Assembly (NCBI GenBank): GCA_944324635.1
Contig: CALUXC010000003.1
Location: forward strand, 62,001-126,000
Direction: 5' to 3'
Source: Candidatus Avelusimicrobium intestinipullorum
Lineage (GTDB): Bacteria; Elusimicrobiota; Elusimicrobia; Elusimicrobiales; Elusimicrobiaceae
Length of the DNA stretch: 64,000 nt
Each line of letters opens with the position of its first letter. Within the stretch, counting starts at the first letter, position 1. This document shows positions 16,518 through 27,100 of this stretch, piece by piece. A model generated the notes under the pieces. It made no database searches, was not told where the DNA came from, and was given only the letters and a program-made list of their open reading frames with translations. The position numbers and the translations under genes were made by a program.

Positions 16518-17660
16518 ATGAAAGACTTAATTAAAAAAGCAAAACGTATCGTTATTAAATTTGGCACCAACGCCCTTAGCACCGAAAACGGGGACTTGGC
16601 GCTTTCGCGGCTGTATTCGTTTATGGAAGACATCGCCGCCCTGCGCGCGCAGGGAAAGGAAGTGATGATTGTCACCTCCGGGGCGGTGGGCATGGGCAAA
16701 AGACGCCTGGGGTTAACCTCCGCGCCGGACGTGGTGTCTCTCAAACAAGCCTGTGCGGCCGTGGGGCAAATTAGCTTGATGAAATTTTATGAAGACGGTT
16801 TTAAGCAACTGGGCGTAGTGGCGGCGCAAGTGTTGCTGACGGAAGATGATTTTGCGCACCGCAGCCGCTATTTAAGCCTGCGCGATACGTTAAACCGCCT
16901 GTTGGAACTGGGGTGTATTCCCGTCATTAACCAAAACGATACCGTTTCCACCAACGAGCTGCGCGGGTATAAAGAGAAAGGCGTAAAAGTCTGCTTTGGC
17001 GACAACGATAAACTTTCCGCTTTGGTGGCCAGCGGCATGGATGCCGATTTGTTGTGTATTATGAGCGACGTGGAAGGCCTCTTTAACGGCGACCCGCGCA
17101 AAGACAAAAATGCCAAACTTATAGACGTGGTCAAAGGCGTTACGCCGGAGATAGAAGCGTTGGGTTTCTGTGCTTCTTCCCGCGGCCGCGGCGGCATGAA
17201 AACCAAATTGGAAGCGGCCAAAGTGGTCACCCGTTCGGGCGCCGCTATGGTGATTGCCTATGGCAAACGGCCGGGGGCGGTGGCTTCCGTATTCGGGCCG
17301 GATTTTAGAGGAACGCTGTTCTTGCCGGTGGAAGATTTGCCCGGCAAAAAGCTGTGGCTGGCGTATGCCACCAACGTATCCGGCGGGGTGACCGTTAACG
17401 CGGGGGCCAAAAAAGCCATGAGCGAGAAAGGCTCCTCCCTCTTGCCGGCGGGTATTGTGGCCGTCGGGGGAGAGTTTGAAGCGGGGGACGCCATTTCCAT
17501 TGTTGATGAAAACGGCGTGGAATTTGCCCGCGGATTAGCCAACTATTCCGATAAAGAATGCCGCAAAATTGCCGGCTGCCGCTCCGAAGACATAGCCAAA
17601 AAAATCGGCTATAAAAACTACGATGAAGCCGTCCACCGCGACAACATCGTTTTACTGTGA
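16518..17660 (+). CDS. proB: Glutamate 5-kinase
   Basis: 380 aa. First step of proline synthesis: ATP + L-glutamate to glutamyl 5-phosphate. The amino-acid-kinase domain (about 1-260) has IVIKFGTNAL, VTSGAVGMGKRRLG, PVINQNDTVS and FGDNDKLSALVA; residues about 280-375 form a PUA domain. A longer frame opens at 16371 inside the upstream gene, but homology begins at MKDLIKKAKRIVIKFG. ProA starts 7 nt downstream and ProC overlaps ProA, so the three form one proline operon. No second pathway copy is seen. Confidence 0.96.
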   Translation: MKDLIKKAKRIVIKFGTNALSTENGDLALSRLYSFMEDIAALRAQGKEVMIVTSGAVGMGKRRLGLTSAPDVVSLKQACAAVGQISLMKFYEDGFKQLGVVAAQVLLTEDDFAHRSRYLSLRDTLNRLLELGCIPVINQNDTVSTNELRGYKEKGVKVCFGDNDKLSALVASGMDADLLCIMSDVEGLFNGDPRKDKNAKLIDVVKGVTPEIEALGFCASSRGRGGMKTKLEAAKVVTRSGAAMVIAYGKRPGAVASVFGPDFRGTLFLPVEDLPGKKLWLAYATNVSGGVTVNAGAKKAMSEKGSSLLPAGIVAVGGEFEAGDAISIVDENGVEFARGLANYSDKECRKIAGCRSEDIAKKIGYKNYDEAVHRDNIVLL

Positions 17661-17667
17661 GGATTTT

Positions 17668-18969
17668 ATGAACGTAACCGAATTGGCCGCCCGTGCCAAA
17701 GAAGCTTCTTATGTATTGGCCGCGCTGGCGCCCGAAAGCAAAGACCGCGCCCTAAACGCCATGGCTTGTGCCATGCGCGTCCATGCGGACGAAATTTTGC
17801 AGGCCAACCAGCTGGATTTGCAGGCCGCCCGCAAAGCCGTGGACGAAGGAAAAATGAAACCTTCGCTTTACGAACGCTTAAAATTGACGCGCGAAAAATT
17901 GGAAACCGTCATCAAAGGCGTGGAAGAATTGGTGGAACTGCCGGACCCGGTGGGGCGGGTGCTGGCCGCCACGGAGTTGGACGAAGGGCTGGCTCTGTAC
18001 AAAATTTCCTGCCCGATTGGGCTTATTGGCGTAATCTTTGAAGCTCGCCCGGACGTGGTGCCTCAGATTGCGGCATTGGCGGTAAAATCCGGCAATGCGG
18101 TTGTGTTAAAAGGGGGCAAAGAGGCCCTGCACACCAATGATGTGCTGGCCAAAACGCTTCGGCAGGCGTTGGCTTCCGTGCCCGGCTATCCGGCCGAATC
18201 CCTGCAGCTGATTCACACGCGCGAAGAATCGGCCGAAATGCTCAAGCTGGACCAATACTTTGATTTAATCATTCCGCGCGGCGGCAACGCTTTGATTGCT
18301 TATGTAAAAGCCAATACCAAAATCCCCGTGCTGGGCCATGCGGACGGCGTCTGCCATATTTACGTGGCTCCGTCGGCCGATTTGGAAATGGCCTGCCGCA
18401 TTTGTGTGGACGCCAAAACCCAGTATCCTTCCGCCTGCAACACGATGGAAACCCTGCTGTTGGACGAACGTTGGCCCGAGCAGAACAAAAAAGCGCTCCT
18501 GGAACGGTTACGCCAAAACGGGGTGGAACTGTTTGGGGGCGAAGATGTGGCCGCCCTGGCCCCGTTGACGGGCCCGGTGACGGATTGGCATACTGAATAC
18601 GGCGAGAAAAAACTATCCGTCAAACAGGTTAAAAATGTGCTGGAAGCGGTGGAACACATCAACCGCTACGGTTCGCACCATACGGATTGTATTTTAACGG
18701 CCGAACATGACGAAGCGCAAATTTTTATGGATTTGACCGACTCCGCCGGCGTCTATCACAACGCTTCCACCCGCTTTGCCGACGGCTACCGCTACGGCTT
18801 TGGGGCCGAGGTGGGCATCAGCACCGGCAAAACGCACGCGCGCGGACCGGTGGGACTGGAAGGACTGACCATCTATAAATATAAACTATACGGAAACGGC
18901 CAAATCGTGGCCGATTACGTGGGCGCAAACGCCAAGCCGTTTACGCATAAAAAAATAGGGAGCAAATAA
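17668..18969 (+). CDS. proA: Gamma-glutamyl phosphate reductase
   Basis: 433 aa NADPH-dependent aldehyde-dehydrogenase-superfamily enzyme, full length. It reduces glutamyl 5-phosphate to glutamate semialdehyde. The catalytic Cys lies in QYPSACNTMETLLLD at about 257; GVIFEARPDVVPQIAALAVKSGN and LKGGKEA belong to the cofactor-binding part, and GADVGIST-like AEVGISTGKTHARGPVGLEGLT near the end is the family signature region. Start at 17668 is preceded by GAGGATTTT. It makes an unstable intermediate with ProB and they probably interact. Confidence 0.96.
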   Translation: MNVTELAARAKEASYVLAALAPESKDRALNAMACAMRVHADEILQANQLDLQAARKAVDEGKMKPSLYERLKLTREKLETVIKGVEELVELPDPVGRVLAATELDEGLALYKISCPIGLIGVIFEARPDVVPQIAALAVKSGNAVVLKGGKEALHTNDVLAKTLRQALASVPGYPAESLQLIHTREESAEMLKLDQYFDLIIPRGGNALIAYVKANTKIPVLGHADGVCHIYVAPSADLEMACRICVDAKTQYPSACNTMETLLLDERWPEQNKKALLERLRQNGVELFGGEDVAALAPLTGPVTDWHTEYGEKKLSVKQVKNVLEAVEHINRYGSHHTDCILTAEHDEAQIFMDLTDSAGVYHNASTRFADGYRYGFGAEVGISTGKTHARGPVGLEGLTIYKYKLYGNGQIVADYVGANAKPFTHKKIGSK

Positions 18970-19766
18970 TGAAATTAGGTTTTATCGGCGCAGGCGAAAT
19001 GGGCGGCGCCATCATTAAAGGATTATTAAAAAGCGGCTGGCCGAAAGAAGAGATTATCGCGTCGGTTCATTCGCCTTCTTCGGCGGAACGGCTGCAAGGG
19101 GAATTTGGCATTTGCGCAGGGACGCAAAACCGCCAAACCGTAACGGAAGCGGACATGCTTTTTATTGCGGTAAAACCCGGCGTAGTGCCTCAAGTGTTGG
19201 AAGAAATCCGCTCCTCCGGTGCGGCGGCTAAACCCGTTATTTGCATGGCGCTGGGGTGGACGCTTGAAAAACTGCAGGCCGCTTTGCCCGGCTGGCCCGT
19301 GGTGCGCATTATGCCCAACACGCCGCTGGCCCTGGGAGAAGGAGTGACGCTTTTTGCCTTTGGAAAGGATATTTCCGCTTCTCAGCGTGCCGACGCTCAA
19401 GCCGTTTTTGCCCGTCTGGGCCAAACGGTGGAACTGCCGGAAGCGTTGTTTGACGCGGGGACGGCGGTGTCCGGCTCCGGCCCGGCTTTTGTGTATTATT
19501 TTATTGACGCATTGGCCAAAGCGGGCGTTGCACAAGGCCTGCAGCCCGAGCAAGCCGTTACGCTGGCCGTTCAAACCACGGTGGGAGCGGCCAAAATGGT
19601 GGAAGCCGAAAAAGCCGACCCTGCCGTACTGGCGCAAAAAGTGGCCACGCCCGGCGGCTGCACGGCGGCCGGTTTGGACGTGCTGAAAACGAAAGGATTG
19701 GACGAAGCCCTGCGCGACACCATTGGCGCTACGGTGGATAAAGCCCGCGCTTTTGCCAATAAATAA
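18969..19766 (+). CDS. proC: Pyrroline-5-carboxylate reductase
   Basis: 265 aa, usual length. It performs the last proline step: 1-pyrroline-5-carboxylate + NAD(P)H to L-proline. N-terminal Rossmann fold with GFIGAGEMGGAI (about 4-15), then VRIMPNTP and the C-terminal dimerisation domain with the signature SGSGPAFVYYFIDAL and TPGGCTAAGL. The ATG shares one base with the proA stop (TAATG), which implies coupled translation. A strong terminator follows. Confidence 0.96.
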   Translation: MKLGFIGAGEMGGAIIKGLLKSGWPKEEIIASVHSPSSAERLQGEFGICAGTQNRQTVTEADMLFIAVKPGVVPQVLEEIRSSGAAAKPVICMALGWTLEKLQAALPGWPVVRIMPNTPLALGEGVTLFAFGKDISASQRADAQAVFARLGQTVELPEALFDAGTAVSGSGPAFVYYFIDALAKAGVAQGLQPEQAVTLAVQTTVGAAKMVEAEKADPAVLAQKVATPGGCTAAGLDVLKTKGLDEALRDTIGATVDKARAFANK

Positions 19767-19781
19767 CCGCTTGTTATAAAT

Positions 19782-19816
19782 AAAAAACGGGACGAAGAAA
19801 TCGTCCCGTTTTTTTG
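19782..19816. terminator. Bidirectional terminator between proC and uppP
   Basis: ACGGGACGA/TCGTCCCGT hairpin with loop AGAAA, six A before and seven T after, placed between convergent genes. Confidence 0.9.
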
Positions 19817-19829
19817 TTGGTTGTTTGAA

Positions 19830-20609
19830 TTAATGCAGGAAATAAAATCCGATAATTACCAACCCCAACACCCAGCGGTAATACACAAACACGTCAAAGC
19901 TGTGCGTTTTAATGTATTTCATAAGCCAGCCGATTACGGCCAGTGCACCCAAAAACGCGCTGACAAACCCCCACAGCAGCGGGGCATTAAAATCAGCCGG
20001 GGTCAGATTTCCTATTTCCAACACGGCCGCTCCTGCAATTACGGGTGTGGAGAGCAAAAACGAAATCCGCGCGCTGGCGCTGCGGGAAAGCCCCAACAGC
20101 AGGGCCGCCGTAATGGTCACGCCGCTTCTGGAAACGCCCGGCATAATGGCCAAAGCTTGGGCACAGCCAATCAGCATGAGCGTTTTGAACGAAATAAATC
20201 CGTTTTGATTTTGCCCGCCTTTGCGGTCAGCCCACCATAAAAAACCTGCAAACACCATCAGGCACACGGCAATCATCAGCGGGTTGCGAAAGGTGTGTTC
20301 CGCCCAGTCGTTTAGCAACAGGCCCGCCACGGCCGCCGGCACGGTGGCCGCCGCCAAGTACCACAGGGTGCGTCCCTCGGGCGAGCGGGGTTTTGTCAGT
20401 CCGTCTTTAATTAATACAAACCAATCCTTGGCAAAATACGCCAACACCGCCAGCAAGGTGGCGGCGTGGAGCATTACGTCAAAGGCAAGGCCCTGGTATT
20501 CCATACCGCGAAAATACGGCAACAGTACCAGGTGCGCGGAGCTGGATATGGGGAGAAATTCCCCCAAAGCTTGTAAAAGGCCCAGCAAAACGGCGTCAAA
20601 AATAGTCAT
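19830..20609 (-). CDS. uppP: Undecaprenyl-diphosphatase
   Basis: 259 aa multi-pass membrane protein (BacA family). It dephosphorylates undecaprenyl diphosphate so the carrier can be reused in peptidoglycan and glycan export. Motifs: ALGEFLPISSSAHL (about 14-27) and MPGVSRSGVTITAALLLGLSR (about 146-166), containing the catalytic Glu, Ser and Arg residues. It begins 3 nt after the sixA stop and has a GGAG site overlapping it. It supplies the carrier used by the PBP encoded at 11-13 kb. Overproduction of this family gives bacitracin resistance in other bacteria. Confidence 0.95.
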   Translation of the reverse strand: MTIFDAVLLGLLQALGEFLPISSSAHLVLLPYFRGMEYQGLAFDVMLHAATLLAVLAYFAKDWFVLIKDGLTKPRSPEGRTLWYLAAATVPAAVAGLLLNDWAEHTFRNPLMIAVCLMVFAGFLWWADRKGGQNQNGFISFKTLMLIGCAQALAIMPGVSRSGVTITAALLLGLSRSASARISFLLSTPVIAGAAVLEIGNLTPADFNAPLLWGFVSAFLGALAVIGWLMKYIKTHSFDVFVYYRWVLGLVIIGFYFLH

Positions 20610-20612
20610 GGT

Positions 20613-21068
20613 TTATTCTCCAAAAAAAGTAAGTTGGGGGTGGTGCGGATCGTCAAAATTCAGCACGGCAAACGAGCCCGGCGAAAAGTGGAGGGCTTGT
20701 TTGCAAAATAAATGCGTTACATAAGCGATGTTGGGATTATGGCCCACGGCCGCTACGACCTCGTGTTCGGAAAGTTGGTCCGTCAGAAACTCGCAGACGG
20801 TTCGGTCGTCGTGTAATCCGTTCAAAACCGTTTCCTTGGAAACGGGCGCCTGCAGGTGTTGGGCTAAAATTTCGGCGGTTTGTACGGCGCGCAAAAGCGG
20901 GCTTGTCAAAATGATATTCGGGCGCAACGACTGCCGGAGCAGTTCCTGGGCGCTGGCGGCGGCTTTGAGCAGGCCGGCTTGCGAAAGGGGGCGTTCGGCG
21001 TCCGTTTGCACGCGGGCTTCGTAAGCGCTCAGCGCGTTGGCGTGGCGGATTAAAATTAACGTTTTCAT
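20613..21068 (-). CDS. sixA: Phosphohistidine phosphatase SixA-like
   Basis: 151 aa histidine-phosphatase-superfamily protein. The catalytic signature LIRHANA lies at about 5-12, and the second catalytic His in VGHNPN at about 118-123. SixA removes phosphate from phosphohistidine in phosphotransfer proteins; other small phosphatases share the fold, so the substrate is inferred. It leads a two-gene unit with uppP. CATAAT lies 7 nt before the ATG with no ribosome-binding site. Confidence 0.85.
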   Translation of the reverse strand: MKTLILIRHANALSAYEARVQTDAERPLSQAGLLKAAASAQELLRQSLRPNIILTSPLLRAVQTAEILAQHLQAPVSKETVLNGLHDDRTVCEFLTDQLSEHEVVAAVGHNPNIAYVTHLFCKQALHFSPGSFAVLNFDDPHHPQLTFFGE

Positions 21069-21075
21069 AGGTTTG

Positions 21076-21081
21076 ATTATG
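21076..21081 (-). promoter_or_regulatory. -10 box of sixA-uppP, leaderless geometry
   Basis: CATAAT on the - strand, 7 nt before the sixA ATG at 21068. No TGn extension and no ribosome-binding site. Confidence 0.4.
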
Positions 21082-21114
21082 CGCTCAAAAATGCAATAAT
21101 AAAATAAGTACTTT

Positions 21115-21120
21115 TATTCT
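21115..21120 (+). promoter_or_regulatory. -10-like box of the addB operon
   Basis: TATTCT followed by 8 nt and the ATG at 21129, in a 60-bp AT-rich gap shared with the divergent sixA promoter. A weaker match than the other cases. Confidence 0.3.
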
Positions 21121-21128
21121 ACTATTTT

Positions 21129-24100
21129 ATGAAACTCTTTTACGCCCACTACCCCTCTCTGGAAGACGCTTTTGTACGCTATGTGCAAACGCGCCGCCGC
21201 GGTGCGCTGTCGCGCTGGCTGGTGGTGTGTTCGTCCTCCTTGGTGGCCGCGCGCTTAAAAGAGCGGCTGGCGCGGCAATTTGGCGCGGCGGCGAATATCT
21301 ATTTTTTGACGGCGGGCGCCCTGGTGAGCGAACTGGACCGCGAAGCCCCGGGCGAGACCCTGCCGCTTTTCCCGCAAGATAATTTGCGCGATTTTCTGAT
21401 TAAAAATTTGCTTAGTGAGCCGGGGTTGGACCGTTATCCCGTCTCACGCGGATTTGTGCAAGCGGTTAAAAGTTCTTTGCGCGACTTGTCGGACTCGTTA
21501 GCCGACCCCGACGTGCTGGACGAACATTTGCGCACCGCTTCCGATGCCGTGCTGGAGCAGGACGGCCCCCGTATGGCCTGGTTTAACAAACTCTACCGCC
21601 GTTATTTGCAGGCGGAAGCGGCCGTGCCGGGGTTCCGCCCGTATCAAGACGCGTTTGAGCGGGCCCTGGAGCAGACGGAACTCTCTCCTTTTTTGCACGG
21701 ATTTGACGAAATTGTTTTTTACGGATTTTATGATATGACCGGCCGCCAGCTGGAGTTATTCCACCGGGTGCGCAGCGGCTATCCCGTCACCGTGTTTGCC
21801 CCGTATCTAAAGCACCCGGCGTATCGGTTTGCACAGAAATTTTTTGAAACCAACTGGCTGGGCGCAGACGGCGGAGAAAATGCGGACACGGGCGATTTCG
21901 GCGCGTTGGGCCCCAGCGGCGAAAAAGTGTTTTCTTCCGACGGTAGTTCCCCGTGCGGGAAAGTGCAAATTATTAGCGCGGCCGACGTGCGGGGGGAAGT
22001 GTTTTTTGCCGCCAAAGAGATTTTGCGCCTGACGGAAGAGGAGGGGTATTCTTTCTCGGATATTGCCGTTATTGCACGTACGGCCGCCCCGTATCAGGAC
22101 GAGCTTCGCCGGGTATTCAAAGCCAACCGCATTGCGCTGGACGCTTCTTTTTCGTATCCGCTTTCCAAGTTCCCGCTAGGGGTGTTTTGCTTAAATTTGT
22201 TTGCGCTGGCGGCTAACGGGTTTGACCGCCGCACGGTGCTGGCGGTGCTTTCGTCTCCTTATTTCAAATCTTCGCGCAAGTATGCATGGCGCGCGCTGGC
22301 GGCCCAGTCGCTGGTCAGCCGCGATTTGGGACAATGGCGGGACTTGCTGCCCCAAACCAAGAATTATGACCCGCAGTTGTTGGCCTGGCTGGAAAATGCC
22401 CGCAAAGCATTGGCGGCCTTGGACGCAGTGTCCTCTTGGGCCGAAGGCGTGAGCCTGGCGCTGGATTTTTTGAAGCAAAATACCGACGAATATTCGTTTG
22501 AAGGAAAAGATGCCGAAATTTTCCACTCCGTGTGCGAACGAATTAAAAGTTTTGCCCAATATGCCTCCGTGCGCCAAACGGTGCAGGCGGGGGAATTTGT
22601 GCGGGAACTGAATGATGCACTGGGCGGGCTTTCGTTTAACGAAACGGAGGCCGTGCGCGGAGGAGTAACGTTTACGGACGCGTCCCGCGCCCGCGGGTTG
22701 CGGTTTAAGGCGGTCTTTTTGCTGGGGCTTAACGATAAATCTTTCCCGCTTGTCACGCCGGAAGACCCCGTCCTGCGGGATTACTACCGCTACGTCCTGC
22801 GCGACGTGCTGGGCTATTGGATTAACCAAAGCTTGGACCGCGGGGACGAAGAACGCCTGCTCTTTTTTGCGGCGGCCACGGCCGCGCGGGAACATTTGTA
22901 TGTTTCGTATGCCCGCACGGGGACGGACGGAAAAGAAGCCGTGCGTTCCTTGTACGTAACGGAGTTGGCACGCGCCTGCGAGGTGGACCTAAGCGCACCC
23001 GATGCACCGCGTATCAGCGGGCGCCTTTCCGAGCGGCTGGCCAGTACCAAGAGCGCTTTTTTAACACCGAAAGAAATGTCCGTTTCTTTTGTTTTGTGCC
23101 CGCAGACGGCGCGGGAAAATTATGAAAAATCCGCTCTTCTTACGCCCGAAATTTCCGCCTCGCTAAACGCCGCAGAAGAACTTGCCAAAAGCGGTGCGCC
23201 GGGGGCGTATGACGGTATGGTGAAAGGCGGGCGCGAAATTTTTGAGCGGGAAAATCAAAAAGGGTTTTCTCCTTCCGCCTTGCAGGAATTGGGGCAGTGC
23301 CCGCTTAAGTATTTTTTTGATAAAGGCCTGGCCCTGGGCGACCCGGACGATCCGTTAAGCCGCCAGGAGCTCTCCGCCGACCGCCGCGGCACGGTGTATC
23401 ACGAAATTTTGAAAGATTTTTATGAAGATCTTTACCGCCGCGGCCTTACGCACGAACTGTTTGATTCTGCCGCGCTGGAATACTTAAACCGCGCTTTTGC
23501 CCAACATTGCCGCGCGGAGGATTACCGTCTGTACGGGATTTATCCCGTGGTGTGGGAACTGATTTTGCAGGACATTTATGAAAAACTTTCCGCGTTTGTG
23601 CTGGAGGATTTGCACCAGCTGGGTTCGTTTACGCCGGCGCGGTTTGAAATGCCCGTATCGGCCGAAGCAACGGAGGAATTGCCCCTTCGCCTGCGAGGGA
23701 TTATTGACCGCTTGGACGTGGACGAGAAAACCAAAACGCTTCGCGTGGCGGATTACAAATCTTCCCGCAAAGGAAGCAAAAACCTGGACGTGGATTTTTT
23801 TAAGGAACTTATTTTCCAGCCGTTTGTGTATGTGTGGATTGCCCAGCGCTTAAAAGAATGGGAAAACTATCATTCCGCGGGGTCGTGTTTGCTGTCTATT
23901 AACAAAGGGTATGTGCGCAGGGAGTTGTCGGCCGATGCGTTTGAACAGATGCGCCCGCGCGCGTGTGACTTTTTGAAAATGCTGACCGGGTTTATTCAAA
24001 ACGGTACATTTTTTATCAGCCCTTCCGATTTGTGCAGTTATTGCCCGTATGCGGCCATTTGCCGAAGGGACAGTTTTAAGTCGCTTTTACGCGCGCGCAA

Positions 24101-24140
24101 AAGCGAACCCAGCCAAAAATTGCAGGAGGCCCGCCGATGA
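21129..24140 (+). CDS. addB: AddB/RexB-like subunit of helicase-nuclease
   Basis: 1003 aa. Partner of AddA in a RecBCD-like complex that resects double-strand breaks for homologous recombination. The N-terminal part is helicase-like but has no GxGKT Walker A (it opens with FYAHYPSLEDAFVRYV and WLVVCSSSLVAARL), so it should not hydrolyse ATP there. The C-terminal nuclease has ELGQCPLKYFF (about 724), LRGIIDRLDVD and VADYKSS (about 870), and the Fe-S triad C-x2-C-x5-C in LCSYCPYAAIC (about 968-979). The last codons overlap addA (ATGA). It is shorter than B. subtilis AddB (1166 aa). Confidence 0.85.
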   Translation: MKLFYAHYPSLEDAFVRYVQTRRRGALSRWLVVCSSSLVAARLKERLARQFGAAANIYFLTAGALVSELDREAPGETLPLFPQDNLRDFLIKNLLSEPGLDRYPVSRGFVQAVKSSLRDLSDSLADPDVLDEHLRTASDAVLEQDGPRMAWFNKLYRRYLQAEAAVPGFRPYQDAFERALEQTELSPFLHGFDEIVFYGFYDMTGRQLELFHRVRSGYPVTVFAPYLKHPAYRFAQKFFETNWLGADGGENADTGDFGALGPSGEKVFSSDGSSPCGKVQIISAADVRGEVFFAAKEILRLTEEEGYSFSDIAVIARTAAPYQDELRRVFKANRIALDASFSYPLSKFPLGVFCLNLFALAANGFDRRTVLAVLSSPYFKSSRKYAWRALAAQSLVSRDLGQWRDLLPQTKNYDPQLLAWLENARKALAALDAVSSWAEGVSLALDFLKQNTDEYSFEGKDAEIFHSVCERIKSFAQYASVRQTVQAGEFVRELNDALGGLSFNETEAVRGGVTFTDASRARGLRFKAVFLLGLNDKSFPLVTPEDPVLRDYYRYVLRDVLGYWINQSLDRGDEERLLFFAAATAAREHLYVSYARTGTDGKEAVRSLYVTELARACEVDLSAPDAPRISGRLSERLASTKSAFLTPKEMSVSFVLCPQTARENYEKSALLTPEISASLNAAEELAKSGAPGAYDGMVKGGREIFERENQKGFSPSALQELGQCPLKYFFDKGLALGDPDDPLSRQELSADRRGTVYHEILKDFYEDLYRRGLTHELFDSAALEYLNRAFAQHCRAEDYRLYGIYPVVWELILQDIYEKLSAFVLEDLHQLGSFTPARFEMPVSAEATEELPLRLRGIIDRLDVDEKTKTLRVADYKSSRKGSKNLDVDFFKELIFQPFVYVWIAQRLKEWENYHSAGSCLLSINKGYVRRELSADAFEQMRPRACDFLKMLTGFIQNGTFFISPSDLCSYCPYAAICRRDSFKSLLRARKSEPSQKLQEARR

Positions 24141-27100
24141 GCATGCAGGAAGACCGTACCAAAGTGCAAACCCAACTGGGCGTGAATATGGTTGTGGAAG
24201 CCGGGGCAGGCACCGGCAAAACCACCCTGCTTATAGACCGCCTGTGCCTGGCGGTGCTGGCGCAAAATACGCCGGTGGAAAAATTGGTGGCGCTGACGTT
24301 TACCGAAAAAGCCGCGGCCGATATCAAAACCCGTTTTGTAGACAAACTGCAGCACTTAATTTCCGCCGTAAAAGAAAACGGAGAGGACCGCACGCTTGAA
24401 TTATTGCGCCGTCATTTTGAAGTGGCGGACGGGGATTTGCTCTCCCGCGCCGAAGCCGCCCTGGCACGTTTGGACCGCGCCTGCGTGGGTACTATTCACA
24501 GCTTTTGTGCAGACATTCTAAAAGTGTTCCCGCTGGAAGCGGGCCTTTCGCCCAATGCGCAAATTGATTCCGGCCAGCGCGCCGCGCGCTTGTTTGACGC
24601 CCGCTGGAACGCCTTTTTGGACGAAGAACTGGGCATTTCCGCTCCGCGCGCGGACGAGTGGAAAAAAGTACTAAAAGAAATTTCCCTCCCCGATTTGAAG
24701 GATTTTGCCCGCGAACTTTGCAGCGGGAAAATAGAATCGTACGACTATTACGCCCACCGCCGTTTGCTGGCGGGGGTGTGTTTGGAACGGGCAGCCCGCG
24801 CAGAAGCGTTGGCGGAGCCGTTTGTCTCTTCCGGTAAAAAACTGCGAAATGCCGAAAAAGCGTTGCTGGCGGCGGCCGCTTCCCTGCGGCGCACGGCGGC
24901 TTTTTTGAAAGGGGAAACGGTCCCTGCGGCCGCGGCGGAAGAGGCCCCCGCTTTCCCGACTATTCCTTATAAAGACTGGGACGAAGAACTGTTTGACCAG
25001 GCGCGGGGCATTGTGTCGTTTGCGGCGAAAACGGTGCCCGAGCGGCAGGAAATTTTTCTGGCCGCGTTTCGGCTGGTTAAAGACGTAACGCAAGCCGTCC
25101 GCGCCGATTATGCACGGGAAGGCATTTTGAGTTTTGACGATTTAATTGTTAAAACGCGCAACTTGCTGGAACAAAATCTGTACGTGCGCCGCTTGTTGAA
25201 AGAAAAGTTTGACGTTTTGTTTATAGACGAATTTCAGGATACGGACCCCGTACAGGGGGAACTGCTGCTTTTCTTGGCGGAGGAAAAAGATTCTTCCGCT
25301 TCCCGCTGGCAGGACGTGCGCCTGGCACCGGGAAAATTGTTTGTAGTGGGGGACCCCAAGCAATCCATTTACCGTTTTCGCGGGGCGGATATTACGGCGT
25401 ATGAACTGTTTACGGATTTAATTTTGAAGCAGGGCGGCGTGAAATGTTTTCTGCGGCAGAACTTCCGCAGTGCGCCCGAAATCATAGAAACGGCCAACGC
25501 TATTTGTTCCCGTGCGATGATACAGCAAACGGCTTTTCAGCCGGCGTATGTGCCTATTTTTACGCCCAAAACTACCCGCACGGAAGCGGTGAGCTGGCTG
25601 TTTGTGCCCGCACCGCAGCCGGTGCCGCTGGCGGACGATTTCCGCGATAATCAGGCCGAATATATCGCCGATTGGATAGAACAAAATGTTGGCGTGATGA
25701 CGCTTGCGGACGGGCGCAAACTGCAGTATAAGGACATTGCCCTTTTAACGCGCGCGTCTACTACGTCCGGCCCGTATACCGACGCCCTGCGCCGCCGCGG
25801 CATTGCGTTTAACGTAGAGTCGGATAAAAATTTCTACCGCAAACAAGAAGTCAACGATTTCCTAAATTTCCTGCGCGCCGCGGCAGACCCGCAGGACCGC
25901 ACCGCCCTGGCAGGCGTGTTAAGAAGCCCGCTTGGCGGATTTACGGACGAAGAAATTTACCGCATTGCCCGCCGCGGCGAGCTGAGCCTGCTGGCTAAAC
26001 CTACCGACGAAAAATTGGCGCGCTGTTACGGATTGTTAAAACGTTTTGGCGCGCGTGCGGGGCGCATGGCACTGAAAGATTTTTTGCAAACCGTGTTGGA
26101 CGAAACCTTCCTGCCCGAAGCCTGTGCCGCCGCCTATGAAGGGGAACAGACGTTGGCCAATCTAAACCGTGTGGCCGCCTTGGCAAAAGGCTACGCGGAG
26201 GACGGGGCCGCCTCTTTGCAGCAGTTCCTGGCGGACGTGCAGAGCCTGATGGAAGAAGAGCCGGAGCGGTTGTCCGCCTCGCCGGCGGACGATGCGTTAA
26301 ACGCCGTTTCCGTCATGACGGTGCACAAATCCAAAGGGTTGGAATTTCCGGTAGTGATTTTGGCCGATTTATCCAAAAAAGATTCGGCTTCCGCGTCCGA
26401 CCCGGTGCGTCATATTTTTTCCTGGCAGTATAACATGCACGGCTTGCGTGCGGGGAAAGTGTGCGACGTAAATCTCGCTTTTTTGGAAGAAGAACAAAAA
26501 AAGCACGGCAAGTGCGAAGAAGTACGCGTGCTTTACGTAGCGCTGACCCGCGCCAAAGAACGCATGCTTTTAAGCGCAGACGACCGCAAAGGCGCCCTAA
26601 AGGCCGCGGCACCTTTCGCGGCGGCGGGGCTTTTCCCCAATGGGGAAACCAAACCCGCCTTTTTGCAGGACGAAGCCTTGCGCGTGCCCGTTTGGTATGC
26701 TCCGTATCGGGACCCGGAAACCTTCCGCTACCGCCATGCGGCGGCACCTTTGGCGGCCGAAACCGAACGCGAAATAGGTTTGTGGAGGGAGTCTTGGCAG
26801 GCGCGCGAAGCCCGTTATAAAAATTTGCTTTCCCGCACCGAAAAACGAGCCCCCAGCGAGCAAAACGATTCCTCCCTGCCGTTAACGGAACAACAACAGG
26901 CCGCCGCCCAGCTGGGGACGGTGTGTCACCGCGCGCTGGAGCGGATCTTGGGGCCGGCGCAGCAACCGCTTACGCAAGCCGTCCGCACGGCCGCTATGGC
27001 GGCGGGTGCTTCCCAGCGGGCCCAGGAAGCGGAAGACCTGCTTAAACCATTCCTGCAAAGTGATTTGTTCGCGCAGATATCCGCCTGCAAAACGCTGGCG